DNA of 64,000 bases from Nocardia goodfellowii (GTDB lineage: Bacteria > Actinomycetota > Actinomycetes > Mycobacteriales > Mycobacteriaceae): positions 806,001 through 870,000 of the forward strand of contig NZ_JAGGMR010000001.1 of NCBI RefSeq assembly GCF_017875645.1. The letters are read 5' to 3'. The notes below the pieces were generated by a model that was not told the origin of the DNA, searched no databases, and saw only the letters and a program-made list of their open reading frames with translations. Shown one piece after another: positions 45,523 to 55,103 of this stretch (position 1 is the stretch's first letter; each line of letters opens with the position of its first letter). The position numbers and the translations under genes are program-made.

Positions 45523-46332
45523 ATGAGTTCGGAACTGCTCGTCGATGTCTCCGCGGGCATCGCCGTGCTCACGCTCAACCGGCCCGCCCAGCAGAATGCC
45601 TTCACCCCGGCGATGGCCGCCGAACTGAGTGCCGCGCTACACCGCTGCGACGCCGAGGACGCGATTCGCGCGGTGGTCATCACCGGGACCCCGCCCGCGT
45701 TCTGCGCGGGCGCGGATCTGTCCCACCGGACCGGCGAGGTCAGCGCCACCATCGACCCGCCGCCATGGCAGGTGCGTAAGCCGGTGATCGCCGCGGTGAA
45801 CGGGCACGCCGTCGGCATCGGGCTGGCGCTGGCCCTGCAGTGCGACCTGCGGTATATGGCCCGGGACGCGGTGTACGGGTTGAATCAGGTGCGCCGCGGC
45901 GTACTCGCCGACGGCTACGCCCATTGGACGCTGCCCCGGCTGGTCGGCATGGCCAACGCCGCCGACATCATGCTGACCGGGCGCACTTTCGACGGCGAGG
46001 AAGCCAAGGCGATGGGCCTGGCCAACAGCTGCCTGAACGGGGCCGAGGTGCTGCCGACCGCGCTCGCGGTGGCGCACGACCTCGTCAACGGGTCGGCGCC
46101 GCTTCCGGTGGCGCTCACCAAACGGCTGATGTGGGAGGGGCTCGGCATGAGCCCGACCATGGTGGGTCAGCTGGAGACCGACCTGAACCAGCATGTCGGC
46201 AAGAGCATCGACGGCGGCGAGGCGATGGCGGCGTTCCGGGACCGTCGTCAGCCCAACTGGACAGGCAGCGTCAGCACGGAATGGCCGGCCTGGGACACCA
46301 AGCCGGGCGCCGAACGCCCCGTCCTGGACTAG
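45523..46332 (+). CDS. Enoyl-CoA hydratase/isomerase family protein
   Basis: A 269-residue crotonase-fold protein. N-terminal AVLTLNRPAQQNAFTPAMAAELSAAL, the first oxyanion segment ITGTPPAFCAGADLS, and the second HAVGIGLALALQCDLRYMARDAVYG are clear. In typical hydratases two Glu supply catalysis; here the relevant second-half segment reads NQVRRGVLADGYAHWTLPRL, so at least one expected Glu is absent, which may indicate a different crotonase reaction. It follows the acyl-CoA dehydrogenase on the same strand by 55 bp. Confidence 0.88.
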   Translation: MSSELLVDVSAGIAVLTLNRPAQQNAFTPAMAAELSAALHRCDAEDAIRAVVITGTPPAFCAGADLSHRTGEVSATIDPPPWQVRKPVIAAVNGHAVGIGLALALQCDLRYMARDAVYGLNQVRRGVLADGYAHWTLPRLVGMANAADIMLTGRTFDGEEAKAMGLANSCLNGAEVLPTALAVAHDLVNGSAPLPVALTKRLMWEGLGMSPTMVGQLETDLNQHVGKSIDGGEAMAAFRDRRQPNWTGSVSTEWPAWDTKPGAERPVLD

Positions 46333-46365
46333 CCCCCACCCGTCGGCTGGCCGTCCGCAGAGGTT

Positions 46366-46644
46366 TCAGGCCCGGCCGCTCAGGGCGACCAGGATGAACA
46401 GGATCGCCATGATGACCATGAGGACGGTGCCGACGATGCCGAGCATGTACCCGACCATCACCTGAGCCCGGCCACCATAGGCGCCGCCGGACGCCTCGAT
46501 CTGATCGAGCGCGCGCTTGCCCAGCGCCCAGGCCACCGGCCCCAGCGCACCACAGCAGAATATGCTCAGCGCGCCGAAGAACAGCACCATATTGGCATGG
46601 GGATGCTCAACCGGCTGACCAATAGGCACCTCGGGTATGACCAC
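46366..46644 (-). CDS. Small membrane protein with DUF4190-like domain
   Basis: A 92-residue protein with two transmembrane helices (MVLFFGALSIFCCGALGPVAWALGKRAL and VMVGYMLGIVGTVLMVIMAILFILVAL). The first helix with CCG and the GKRALDQIEAS loop match the DUF4190 family of small actinobacterial membrane proteins, usually tailed by a proline-rich N-terminus that is short here. It starts at GTG 46644; the role is unknown. Confidence 0.75.
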   Translation of the reverse strand: MVIPEVPIGQPVEHPHANMVLFFGALSIFCCGALGPVAWALGKRALDQIEASGGAYGGRAQVMVGYMLGIVGTVLMVIMAILFILVALSGRA

Positions 46645-46730
46645 ACCCGAATTCTACGGTGGCAGTGTGTTTTTGGCGGGGCCTATGGCACCGCGTGTTC
46701 GCGGCCCCGCTTATCCGGGGAGTTGCCGGC

Positions 46731-47705
46731 TCAGATCCGGCGCTGGCGAGCTACTTCCGAGAGCACGACGCCCGCCGCCACCGAGGCGTTCAAGGACTCG
46801 ACCGGACCGGCCATCGGGATGCTCAGAATCGAGTCGCACGTTTCGCGGACCAGGCGGGACAGGCCCTTGCCCTCGGAGCCGACCACGATGACGGTGTCCA
46901 TGCTGCCGTCGAAGGTGTCCAGGGTGGTGTCGCCGCCGGCGTCGAGGCCGACGATCTGGTAGCCCTTCGAGGCCCAATCCTTCAGTGTGCGGGTCAGATT
47001 GGTGGCCCGGGCGACGGGCAGCCGGGCGGCCGCGCCCGCACTGGTGCGCCAGGCGACGGCGGTGACGCTGGCGCTGCGCCGGGACGGAATCAGCACACCG
47101 TGGCCACCGAAGGCCGCCACCGAACGAACGACGGCGCCGAGGTTGCGGGGGTCGGAGATATTGTCCAGCGCCACCAGCAACGCGGGCTCGCCGGTGCCGC
47201 GCACCCGGTCCACCAGGTCGTCCGGGTGGGCGTAGCGGTACGGCGGCACCTGCAGCGCGACACCCTGGTGCATGCCGTTGGCGCTGAGCCGGTCCAGGTC
47301 GGTGCGCGGCACCTCCAGGATCGAGATCCCGGCGTCGGCGGCCGTCTTCACGCTCTCGGTGAGCCGGTCGTCGTTCTCGGTGCCGACGGCCACGTACAGC
47401 GCGGTCGCGGGGACACCGGCGCGCAGGCATTCCACGACCGGGTTGCGGCCGAGCACGAGCTCGGGCCCGTCGTCACCCTTGCGGGTACTCGGGCGACCGG
47501 CCGCGCCGCGAGGCGAGGACTTGGCCGCCGCCTTCGCCTTGGCGGCGGCGCGTTTGGCCGCGGGGTGCTTGGTGCGCGCCTCGGCGGGCGGGGTGGCGCC
47601 GCGCCCCTCGAGCCCGCGCCGGCGCTTACCGCCGGAGCCGACCACCGCACCTTTCTTGGTGCCGCCCTTGCGAATTGCCCCTTTACGTTGCGAATTGCCT
47701 GCCAT
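46731..47705 (-). CDS. TrmH/SpoU-family RNA 2'-O-methyltransferase (RlmB-like)
   Basis: A 324-residue SPOUT methyltransferase. The basic N-terminal tail (residues ~1-80, Lys/Arg/Ala-rich) probably binds RNA. It is followed by a SpoU substrate-binding domain ([25 protein letters not shown]) and the knot domain with [31 protein letters not shown] (motif 1), [48 protein letters not shown] (motifs 2 and 3). RlmB-type enzymes 2'-O-methylate G2251 of 23S rRNA; other RNAs are possible. It corresponds to M. tuberculosis Rv3579c. The ATG overlaps the cysS stop. Confidence 0.9.
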   Translation of the reverse strand: MAGNSQRKGAIRKGGTKKGAVVGSGGKRRRGLEGRGATPPAEARTKHPAAKRAAAKAKAAAKSSPRGAAGRPSTRKGDDGPELVLGRNPVVECLRAGVPATALYVAVGTENDDRLTESVKTAADAGISILEVPRTDLDRLSANGMHQGVALQVPPYRYAHPDDLVDRVRGTGEPALLVALDNISDPRNLGAVVRSVAAFGGHGVLIPSRRSASVTAVAWRTSAGAAARLPVARATNLTRTLKDWASKGYQIVGLDAGGDTTLDTFDGSMDTVIVVGSEGKGLSRLVRETCDSILSIPMAGPVESLNASVAAGVVLSEVARQRRI

Positions 47706-49156
47706 CAATCGGCCTTTCCAGGGGGACGGTGCGCCGGCGGAGCTTGCGCAGCCGGCGGGGTGGGTGGATTCAGGGTGCCCAGAGACCATTCCGGACCGGT
47801 GGGTGTGTCGGTCACTTCGATGCCGGCGGAGATCAACCGGTCCCGGGCCGCGTCCGCGCTCGGCCAGTCCTTGTTCGCGCGGGCCTGCTGACGGCGCTCC
47901 AGCTCGGCGCGCACCAGTACGTCGAGGGCTTCCATGGCTGCCGAGGAATCCTCGGCGGTGTGCCACAGCGGGTCGAGCGGGCACACGCCGAGAATGTTCA
48001 GCATGGCCCGGACCTCGCCGCACAGTTCCCGAGCGGCGTCGAGATCGCCCGAATCCAGCGCCTTGTTGCCCTCGGTCATCACCCGGTGCACCTCGGCACG
48101 GGCGCGCGGCACGGCGAGATCGTCGTCCATGGCCGCGGCGAACTCCGGGGTCCACTTGCCGACCGGCACCTCCCCGGCACGCTCGATCACCCGGTGCACG
48201 AAGGCTTCGATGCGCTGATACTCCAGGGCGGCGTCGTTGAGCGCCTTGTCCGAGTACTCCAGCATCGAGCGGTAGTTGACACCACCGAGGTAGTACCGGA
48301 GTTCAACGGCGCGAACACGTTTGAGCACATTGGGCACCGACAGCACATTGCCCAGCGACTTGGACATCTTCTCCCCGCCCATGGTCACCCAGCCGTTGTG
48401 CAGCCAGTACCGGGCGAAGCCGTCCCCGGCGGCCTTGGACTGGGCGATCTCGTTCTCGTGGTGCGGGAACACCAGATCCATTCCGCCGCAATGGATATCG
48501 AATTCCGGCCCGAGATAGGCCTCGGCCATCGCGGAGCACTCCAGATGCCAGCCGGGACGCCCCGGACCCCACGGCGAGGGCCAGTGCGGCTCACCGGGCT
48601 TGGCGGCCTTCCAGAGCGTGAAGTCGCGCGGATCGCGTTTGCCCATGCCCGCGCTCTCGCCCTGGTGCACGTCCTCCAGCTTGTGGCCGGACAGCTGGCC
48701 GTATTCCGGATAACTGACCACGTCGAAGTAGACGTTGCCCTCGGAGGCGTAGGCGTGCCCGCGGTCGATCAGGCGCCGCATCAACTCGACCATCTGGGTG
48801 ATGTGCCCGGTGGCCCGGGGCTCGATGGACGGCGCCTGCACGCCCAGCGCCCGGTAGGCGTCCTGGAACGCGCGCTCGTAGGTGGCGGCCCACTCCCACC
48901 AGGGGCGACCGGCCTCGGCGGCCTTGGTCAGGATCTTGTCTTCGATATCGGTGACATTGCGGACGAACAGCACGTCGTAGTCGTGTGCCTGCAGCCAGCG
49001 CCGCAGGACGTCGAAGGCGACTCCGCTGCGCACATGCCCGATGTGCGGCTCACCTTGCACGGTGGCGCCACACAGGTACACCGACGCACATCCGGGGACC
49101 AGGGGCGCGAATTCGCGCATGGTCCGCGTGGCGGTGTCAAAAAGGCGCAGAGTCAC
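47705..49156 (-). CDS. cysS: Cysteinyl-tRNA synthetase CysS
   Basis: A 483-residue class I synthetase that charges tRNA-Cys. HIGH motif is in [11 protein letters not shown] (residues ~37-47), KMSKS in [10 protein letters not shown] (about 265-274), and the zinc ligands include the Cys in [16 protein letters not shown] and [17 protein letters not shown]. The start is GTG 49156 with AGGATCG upstream. It is followed by the methyltransferase with a stop/start overlap, as in M. tuberculosis Rv3580c-Rv3579c. It ends with a proline/alanine-rich tail. Confidence 0.96.
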   Translation of the reverse strand: MTLRLFDTATRTMREFAPLVPGCASVYLCGATVQGEPHIGHVRSGVAFDVLRRWLQAHDYDVLFVRNVTDIEDKILTKAAEAGRPWWEWAATYERAFQDAYRALGVQAPSIEPRATGHITQMVELMRRLIDRGHAYASEGNVYFDVVSYPEYGQLSGHKLEDVHQGESAGMGKRDPRDFTLWKAAKPGEPHWPSPWGPGRPGWHLECSAMAEAYLGPEFDIHCGGMDLVFPHHENEIAQSKAAGDGFARYWLHNGWVTMGGEKMSKSLGNVLSVPNVLKRVRAVELRYYLGGVNYRSMLEYSDKALNDAALEYQRIEAFVHRVIERAGEVPVGKWTPEFAAAMDDDLAVPRARAEVHRVMTEGNKALDSGDLDAARELCGEVRAMLNILGVCPLDPLWHTAEDSSAAMEALDVLVRAELERRQQARANKDWPSADAARDRLISAGIEVTDTPTGPEWSLGTLNPPTPPAAQAPPAHRPPGKAD

Positions 49157-49262
49157 GGCATTCGATCCTAGTCGGTGTTCAATTTCCGGTACCTGCGGCA
49201 CCGGGTGTGGGCGGCAGGTCGTAAAAACCCCGCCGAACGGGCGAGCGGGCCGAAAGAATTAG

Positions 49263-49730
49263 CTAACAGCGAGCTGACAGCAAAGCGGTGGCAATTGCCG
49301 CGACGCCTTCGCCGCGGCCGGTGAGGCCGAGTCCGTCGGTGGTGGTGCCGGAGACCGAAACCGGCGCGCCGAGCAGTTCACCGAGCACTTCTTGGGCTTC
49401 GGCGCGGCGCGGACCGATCTTCGGGCGGTTCCCGATGACCTGTACAGCCGCATTGACAACTTCGAATCCGGCTTCGTCCAACAGCCGGATTACTTCCTTC
49501 AGCATGGCGGCGCCGGAGACATTCGCCCACTCCGGCCGCCCGGTGCCGAACACCGCGCCCACATCGCCGAGGCCGGCGGCCGACAGCAGCGCGTCACACA
49601 GGGCGTGCGCGGCGACATCCCCGTCGGAATGGCCGGCGCAGCCGTCGTCACCGTCGAACAACAGCCCGGCCATCCAGCACGGCCGGCCCGGTTCGATCGG
49701 ATGTACGTCGCTGCCGATACCCACTCGCAT
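49263..49730 (-). CDS. ispF: 2-C-methyl-D-erythritol 2,4-cyclodiphosphate synthase IspF
   Basis: IspF cyclises CDP-methylerythritol-phosphate in the MEP isoprenoid route. The 155-residue protein has the metal-binding GSDVHPIE (Asp/His), [30 protein letters not shown] and [23 protein letters not shown]. The start at ATG 49730 is used; a GTG six bases upstream overlaps the ispD stop (GTGA) and is an equal candidate. There is a ~105-bp gap to cysS. It matches M. tuberculosis Rv3581c. Confidence 0.95.
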   Translation of the reverse strand: MRVGIGSDVHPIEPGRPCWMAGLLFDGDDGCAGHSDGDVAAHALCDALLSAAGLGDVGAVFGTGRPEWANVSGAAMLKEVIRLLDEAGFEVVNAAVQVIGNRPKIGPRRAEAQEVLGELLGAPVSVSGTTTDGLGLTGRGEGVAAIATALLSARC

Positions 49731-49732
49731 GT

Positions 49733-50497
49733 TCACGACGATCGCACACCCGCCGACCGCAGCTTTTCGGCCAGCATCAAATCGAGCGGCGTAGTGATCT
49801 TGAAAGCCAGCGGGTCGCCGGGGATGGTGCGGACTTTGGCGCCCAGCATTTCGACCAGCCCCGCGTCGTCGGTGGTATGCACATCCAGTGCGTACGCGGC
49901 GCGCAACAATTCGGCCGAAAAACCCTGCGGCGTCTGAATCGCGCGCAACTCGGATCGGTCGGGGGTGCCGGTCACCACACCGGTCGCGTCGACGGACTTG
50001 ATGGTGTCGACCACCGGCAAGGCCGGGACGACAGCCGGATGCCCAGCCTGGAGTTCGGCGGTGACCCTGGCGATCATCTCGGGCGGGGTCAGGGCACGGG
50101 CGGCGTCGTGCACCAGGAAATAGGCGGCGTCGGGAGCCGCCGCGATACCGGCGCGCACCGAATCGGTGCGCTCGGCGCCACCGACCACGACCTGCACCGT
50201 GCTGGGTGAGAGAAATCCCCCACATCCGCCGCCGGACGCGGAGGGATCTCTGGATCTTCCGACCGGATCGAAGGCCGGCAGCAGGGCGACTGCGGCCTCG
50301 ACCAGTTCGGCGGGGACCATGACGATGATCCGGTCGACCACCCCGGAGGCGATCAAACCGTCGACGGCGAGCCGGACCATAGGCGTGCCGCCGACCTCGA
50401 CGAACGCCTTGGGTTTTGCTTCACCCAGACGTACGCCGCGACCGGCGGCAGGTACCAAGGCAACGACAGCATCGCCGTTGTCAGAGTTGTTGTTCAT
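49733..50497 (-). CDS. ispD: 2-C-methyl-D-erythritol 4-phosphate cytidylyltransferase IspD, with an internal insertion
   Basis: IspD transfers CMP to methylerythritol phosphate in the MEP pathway. The 254-residue protein has [21 protein letters not shown] (CTP site), [29 protein letters not shown] and the C-terminal [18 protein letters not shown]. Relative to M. tuberculosis IspD (~231 aa, recalled) it has about 22-25 extra residues (approximately 75-100, Gly/Ser-rich, [16 protein letters not shown] then CGGFL) between [17 protein letters not shown] and the GGAERTDSV motif. The insertion coincides with a DNA hairpin (see 50209-50251). It lies in a surface-type loop position, so function may persist. 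Confidence 0.93.
   Translation of the reverse strand: MNNNSDNGDAVVALVPAAGRGVRLGEAKPKAFVEVGGTPMVRLAVDGLIASGVVDRIIVMVPAELVEAAVALLPAFDPVGRSRDPSASGGGCGGFLSPSTVQVVVGGAERTDSVRAGIAAAPDAAYFLVHDAARALTPPEMIARVTAELQAGHPAVVPALPVVDTIKSVDATGVVTGTPDRSELRAIQTPQGFSAELLRAAYALDVHTTDDAGLVEMLGAKVRTIPGDPLAFKITTPLDLMLAEKLRSAGVRSS
50209..50251. repeat. Hairpin element inside ispD (in-frame insertion)
   Basis: AGAGAAATCCC at one end and GGGATCTCT at the other, with inner TCCGC/GCGGA, form an imperfect stem of about 15 pairs with loop CGCCGGAC. It encodes the extra IspD residues and looks like a small palindromic insertion element. Confidence 0.6.
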
Positions 50498-50507
50498 CCC
50501 GAGGAGG

Positions 50508-51382
<875 letters not shown>

Positions 51383-52054
51383 GTGACTGCCTTGAATGCT
51401 GTGAACCGTCGCGTGGCCGCGGTTGCCGCACTCGCCGCGAGCGCGGCGCTGACGCTGACCGGCTGTAGTGCGGGGCAGATCTCGCAGACCGCCGACCAGG
51501 TCGCCGCCGTCAACGGCAACAGCGCCGACGTCGAGAAGATCGCGCTGCGCAATGTGCACATCGTCTTCCCCGGCAACGGCTACAGCAACGTCAAGGGCGA
51601 GAAGGCGCTGGTCGCGCTGTCCATCATCAATATGAGCGAGTCCGTCACCGACGAGCTCACCAGCGTCGACACCGACCTGGGCCCGGTCAAGATCACCCCG
51701 CCGGCCGGTGAATCCACCTTCGTGCTGAAGCCGCAGCAGAACGTGGTCACCGCCACGGCGCCGGCCGGCGCCACCGCCACCGACTCGCACGCCGGGGATT
51801 CGCACGGCGAGTCGTCCACGCCGACCACGCCGCCCAAGCAGCAGAGCGACGTTCCCGCGGCGAGCCCGGCCCTGATCGAGATCACCGGCCTGACCAAGGA
51901 CATCACCCCCGGCCTCACCTACAAGCTCCGGTTCAACTTCAAGAACAACGGCACCGTGGTCGTCGACGTACCGGTCGACGCGGCCACCGCCGAGCGCAAG
52001 GTGACCGACAAGTCCGGCCCCGCCGAAGCGGGTCACGGCGGCGGCGGGCACTGA
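51383..52054 (+). CDS. lpqE: Lipoprotein LpqE
   Basis: A 223-residue surface lipoprotein. The signal peptide ends in LTLTGCSAG, the lipobox, at about residue 30. The mature part has a ~110-residue copper-chaperone PCuAC-like beta fold (ALRNVHIVFPGNGYSNVKGEKALVALSIINMSESVTDELTSVDTDLGPVKITP), followed by a His/Ser/Thr-rich middle (DSHAGDSHGESSTPTTP) and a Gly/His-rich tail (EAGHGGGGH). His-rich segments could bind metal. It starts at GTG with GGAGGACAACC upstream. Same place as M. tuberculosis Rv3584, between carD and radA. Confidence 0.88.
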   Translation: MTALNAVNRRVAAVAALAASAALTLTGCSAGQISQTADQVAAVNGNSADVEKIALRNVHIVFPGNGYSNVKGEKALVALSIINMSESVTDELTSVDTDLGPVKITPPAGESTFVLKPQQNVVTATAPAGATATDSHAGDSHGESSTPTTPPKQQSDVPAASPALIEITGLTKDITPGLTYKLRFNFKNNGTVVVDVPVDAATAERKVTDKSGPAEAGHGGGGH

Positions 52055-52071
52055 GCCGCCACACCGAACGC

Positions 52072-52110
52072 CGAAGGCTGCCGCACCCCGGGTGCGGCAG
52101 CCTTCGTTTT
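52072..52110 (+). terminator. Rho-independent terminator of lpqE
   Basis: A perfect 16-bp stem (CGAAGGCTGCCGCACC with its complement) closes a 3-base loop and is followed by TTTTG, 17 bp past the lpqE stop. RadA must therefore be transcribed from its own promoter or by read-through. Confidence 0.9.
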
Positions 52111-52137
52111 GTCGGTAGCGCTCCGTAGGGTGCGCTT

Positions 52138-53601
52138 GTGGCCAAGACCAAGCCGATCTACCGGTGTTCCGCCTGCTCCCACGAGGTAGCGAAGTGGGTG
52201 GGAAAATGCCCCGACTGCGGCGCCTGGGGTTCGGTCGACGAGGTGGTGGTCTCCGCCGCCGCGGCGAGCCCGTCCCGGCGCGCCATGCTGCCCAGCACCG
52301 CGGCCGCGCCGCTGTCGCAGATCAATTCCACCGTCACCCAGGCGCGTTCGAGCGGGGTCAGCGAACTGGACCGGGTACTCGGCGGCGGGGTGGTCGCGGG
52401 TTCGGTGGTGCTGCTCTCCGGTGAACCCGGGGTCGGCAAGTCGACGCTGCTGCTCGAGGTGGCTTACCGGTGGGCCAGTCAGCGCGCGGAGACGGCGCTG
52501 TACGTGACCGCCGAGGAATCCGCGGGGCAGGTGCGCTTGCGGGCGGACCGGACGGGCGCGGTGCACGAGCGCGTGTATCTGGCGGCGGAATCGGACCTTT
52601 CGATCCTGCTCGGGCATGTCGAGCAGGTGCGGCCCACCCTGCTCGTCGTCGACTCGGTGCAGACCATGCTCGCGCCCGAGGTGGACGGCGTGATCGGCGG
52701 CGTCACCCAGGTGCGCGCGGTGACCTCCGCACTGACCTCCCTGGCCAAGACGACCGGCATCGCGGTGCTGTTGGTCGGGCACGTCACCAAGGACGGCAAT
52801 GTGGCGGGTCCGCGCACCCTCGAGCATCTCGTCGACGTGGTGCTGCAATTCGAGGGCGACCGCAACTCGACGCTGCGCATGCTGCGCGGCATCAAGAATC
52901 GTTTCGGCAGCGCCGACGAGGTCGGTTGTTTCGAACTGCACGAGGACGGCATCGCCTGCGTGGACGACCCGTCGGGCTTGTTCCTGCACCACCGGACCGA
53001 ATCGGTGTCCGGCACCGCGGTCACCGTGGCCATGGACGGCAAGCGCCCGCTGGTGGCCGAGGTACAGGGACTCACCGTGGAGACCGAGCAGCCACAGCCG
53101 CGCCGCGCGGTGAGCGGGCTCGACTACAACCGGGTCGCCATGGTGCTGGCCGTATTGCAGAGCCGCGCCAAGGTTTTCGTCGGCAAACACGATGTGTACG
53201 CGGCTACCGTCGGCGGCATGCGGCTGGTGGAGCCGACAGCCGATCTGGCGATCGCGCTGGCGTTGGCGAGCGCGGTGTCGGAGGAGGCCCTGCCCGCGGG
53301 CTGGGTGATACTCGGCGAGGTCGGGCTGGCGGGCGAGGTCCGCAAGGTCACCGGTATCGGCCGCCGGCTGGCCGAAGCCGAACGGCTCGGCTTCACCGAC
53401 GCGGTGGTCCCGCCGGGCACCGAGCGGATGAAGGGCTCGAAGATGAAGATCCACGAGGTCGCCGATGTGAGCGCGGCCCTCCGGGTCACCGGCCTTCCGC
53501 GCGGGAAACGCAAACAGAAGTCGGCGAAGGCGGAGGAACGGCCCCGTCTCGCCGCCGTACCCGACGGCGCGGAGGCCTTCGACGAGCAGCCGACGTTCTA
53601 G
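52138..53601 (+). CDS. radA: DNA repair and recombination protein RadA
   Basis: RadA is a RecA-like ATPase that processes branched recombination intermediates. The 487-residue protein has the N-terminal zinc finger C10-x2-C13 ... C24-x2-C27, the P-loop GEPGVGKST (~95-103), Walker B LLVVDSVQTM, the RadA motif KNRFGSADE, and a C-terminal Lon-protease-like domain (VGGMRLVEPTADLAIALALASA, LGEVGLAGEVRKV). A GTG start is taken. In M. tuberculosis radA (Rv3585) is followed by disA; here the next gene is convergent 4 bp later. Confidence 0.95.
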   Translation: MAKTKPIYRCSACSHEVAKWVGKCPDCGAWGSVDEVVVSAAAASPSRRAMLPSTAAAPLSQINSTVTQARSSGVSELDRVLGGGVVAGSVVLLSGEPGVGKSTLLLEVAYRWASQRAETALYVTAEESAGQVRLRADRTGAVHERVYLAAESDLSILLGHVEQVRPTLLVVDSVQTMLAPEVDGVIGGVTQVRAVTSALTSLAKTTGIAVLLVGHVTKDGNVAGPRTLEHLVDVVLQFEGDRNSTLRMLRGIKNRFGSADEVGCFELHEDGIACVDDPSGLFLHHRTESVSGTAVTVAMDGKRPLVAEVQGLTVETEQPQPRRAVSGLDYNRVAMVLAVLQSRAKVFVGKHDVYAATVGGMRLVEPTADLAIALALASAVSEEALPAGWVILGEVGLAGEVRKVTGIGRRLAEAERLGFTDAVVPPGTERMKGSKMKIHEVADVSAALRVTGLPRGKRKQKSAKAEERPRLAAVPDGAEAFDEQPTF

Positions 53602-53605
53602 TGCC

Positions 53606-54289
53606 TCAGGCGATATTGAACGGCTCGGCCGCGCTGCGCACCGAACCGAGCTGAGCCACCACCGAATACGCGCCCGGCTGGACCGGCAGCCGCGCGCCCG
53701 CGCAATTGGGCTGCGAGGTGGATCCGGACCAGGTGACCTGGAATGCCGCCTGTTCGCCCCGATTCAGCGTGCGCACATCCGGCTGACCGTCCGGATAACA
53801 GTCGGTGCTCGACCACAGCCGCTTCTGGCCGTCCAGGGAGTACACCGAGATCTGCTGCAACCCCGAACCCACGTCCCGCGAGCACGCGTTCGCGGAGATA
53901 TTGGTGATCACGATGCCGAACACCGGCTGCTCGCCGGACTTGTAGGTGGGCTGCTCCACCGTCACCTTCACCGCCAGCGACTGATCGGAACACTGGCCCT
54001 GGGCGGCCGGCGCCGCACTGGCCGCGGCGGGCGGCGAACTCGGCGCGGCGCTGGAAGCCGCCGCGGCGGCGGCATCGGGAGTGTGGGCGGGCTTGCTCTC
54101 GCCCGCCGGCTTCGCCGTCGTGGTGACACTGGCTGCGGCGGCTGTCGGATCGCCGGTGGAATTGCCGCCGCGCGCGATCATCACCGCGAGCCAGATCACC
54201 AGCGCGACCGCGAGTACGAGTATTCCGATAGCGAAAACGCGACGACGCCAGTAGATCTCCGGAGGCAGCGGTCCAGTCGGTTCCAGCAC
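53606..54289 (-). CDS. Membrane-anchored protein (Rv3587c-like)
   Basis: A 227-residue protein with one N-terminal transmembrane helix (VFAIGILVLAVALVIWLAVMIA, residues ~18-40), an Ala/Pro/Ser/Thr-rich linker (~45-95), and a ~130-residue exported beta domain with VTVEQPTYKSGEQPVFGIVITNISANACSRDVG, a Cys pair and TDCYPDGQPDVRTLNRGEQAAFQVTWSG. Position and design match M. tuberculosis Rv3587c. The function is unknown; the extracellular beta sandwich may bind polysaccharide or peptidoglycan. It starts at GTG. It ends 4 bp from the radA stop (convergent, no terminator). Confidence 0.82.
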   Translation of the reverse strand: MLEPTGPLPPEIYWRRRVFAIGILVLAVALVIWLAVMIARGGNSTGDPTAAAASVTTTAKPAGESKPAHTPDAAAAAASSAAPSSPPAAASAAPAAQGQCSDQSLAVKVTVEQPTYKSGEQPVFGIVITNISANACSRDVGSGLQQISVYSLDGQKRLWSSTDCYPDGQPDVRTLNRGEQAAFQVTWSGSTSQPNCAGARLPVQPGAYSVVAQLGSVRSAAEPFNIA

Positions 54290-54383
54290 TCCTCAAAGGT
54301 AAGGGCACCGCTGGGCAACCGGTCTCTCCGACCTCGGCGTGTCGAGTCGAGTCCGGTTGCCGCGTCAGCGGGAAAGTGGTGGG

Positions 54384-55007
54384 TCAGGCCGATTCGCCGA
54401 TATTGCCGACCACTCGATGCAGGTTCACCTTGCCTTCGGCGAGTTTGTAGGTGACGCAGGCGATCGCGAGTTCGCCGGTCGCGACCCGGTTGGAAATGAT
54501 CATGGAGCGCTGCGACAGCAGGCGCGCGGTTTCCTCCACGTGCCGGGCTTCCAGTTCGTCGACCGTGGCCAGGCCCTCCCGGCGGCCGATCAGGATCGAC
54601 GGCGTGACCTTCTCGACCACGCTGCGAATGAATCCGCCGGGCACCGCGCCACCGTCGAGGGCGTCGATGGTCGCCTTCACCGCACCGCAGCTGTCGTGGC
54701 CGAGCACCACGATCAGCGGCACGTTCAGCACCTGCACGCCGTACTCGATCGAGCCGAGCACCGAGCTGTCCACCACGTGGCCGGCCGTGCGCACCACGAA
54801 CATGTCGCCCAGGCCCTGGTCGAAGATCAGCTCGGCGGCGACACGGGAATCACCGCAGCCGAACAGGATCGCGGAGGGATGCTGGCCGTCGACAAGTTTC
54901 GCCCGGTCGGCAGCCCCTTGGCTAGGATGCAACAGCGTTCCACTTACGAAACGCTCGTTGCCTTCGCGCAGGGACTTCCAGGCACTGATCGGGTTGGAAT
55001 CAGGCAT
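54384..55007 (-). CDS. Beta-carbonic anhydrase
   Basis: This enzyme interconverts CO2 and bicarbonate. The ~207-residue beta-class protein has the first zinc ligands and dyad CGDSRV (Cys-Asp-Ser-Arg) and the second pair VLGHDSCGA (His-x2-Cys). FVVRTAGHVVD and SIEYGVQVL complete the fold. It corresponds to M. tuberculosis CanB (Rv3588c). The start at MPDSNP (55007) is used; ATG 55016 and 55025 are possible. It is divergent from mutY, with a 96-bp gap. Confidence 0.93.
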   Translation of the reverse strand: MPDSNPISAWKSLREGNERFVSGTLLHPSQGAADRAKLVDGQHPSAILFGCGDSRVAAELIFDQGLGDMFVVRTAGHVVDSSVLGSIEYGVQVLNVPLIVVLGHDSCGAVKATIDALDGGAVPGGFIRSVVEKVTPSILIGRREGLATVDELEARHVEETARLLSQRSMIISNRVATGELAIACVTYKLAEGKVNLHRVVGNIGESA

Positions 55008-55103
55008 ACCGTTCATTGTGCACAAGGGAATGGGTTACCAGCGAGTCCGGCGCGTTACGGCACGGCAAATATCGACTCGCCGCGGTGTGGCAGGGATGGT
55101 GAA

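Noticed and set aside
54384..55007. Possibility that the carbonic anhydrase is a sulfate transporter fusion relic
   Set aside because: The gene is full length for a beta-class enzyme with both zinc-ligand motifs intact and no membrane helices.
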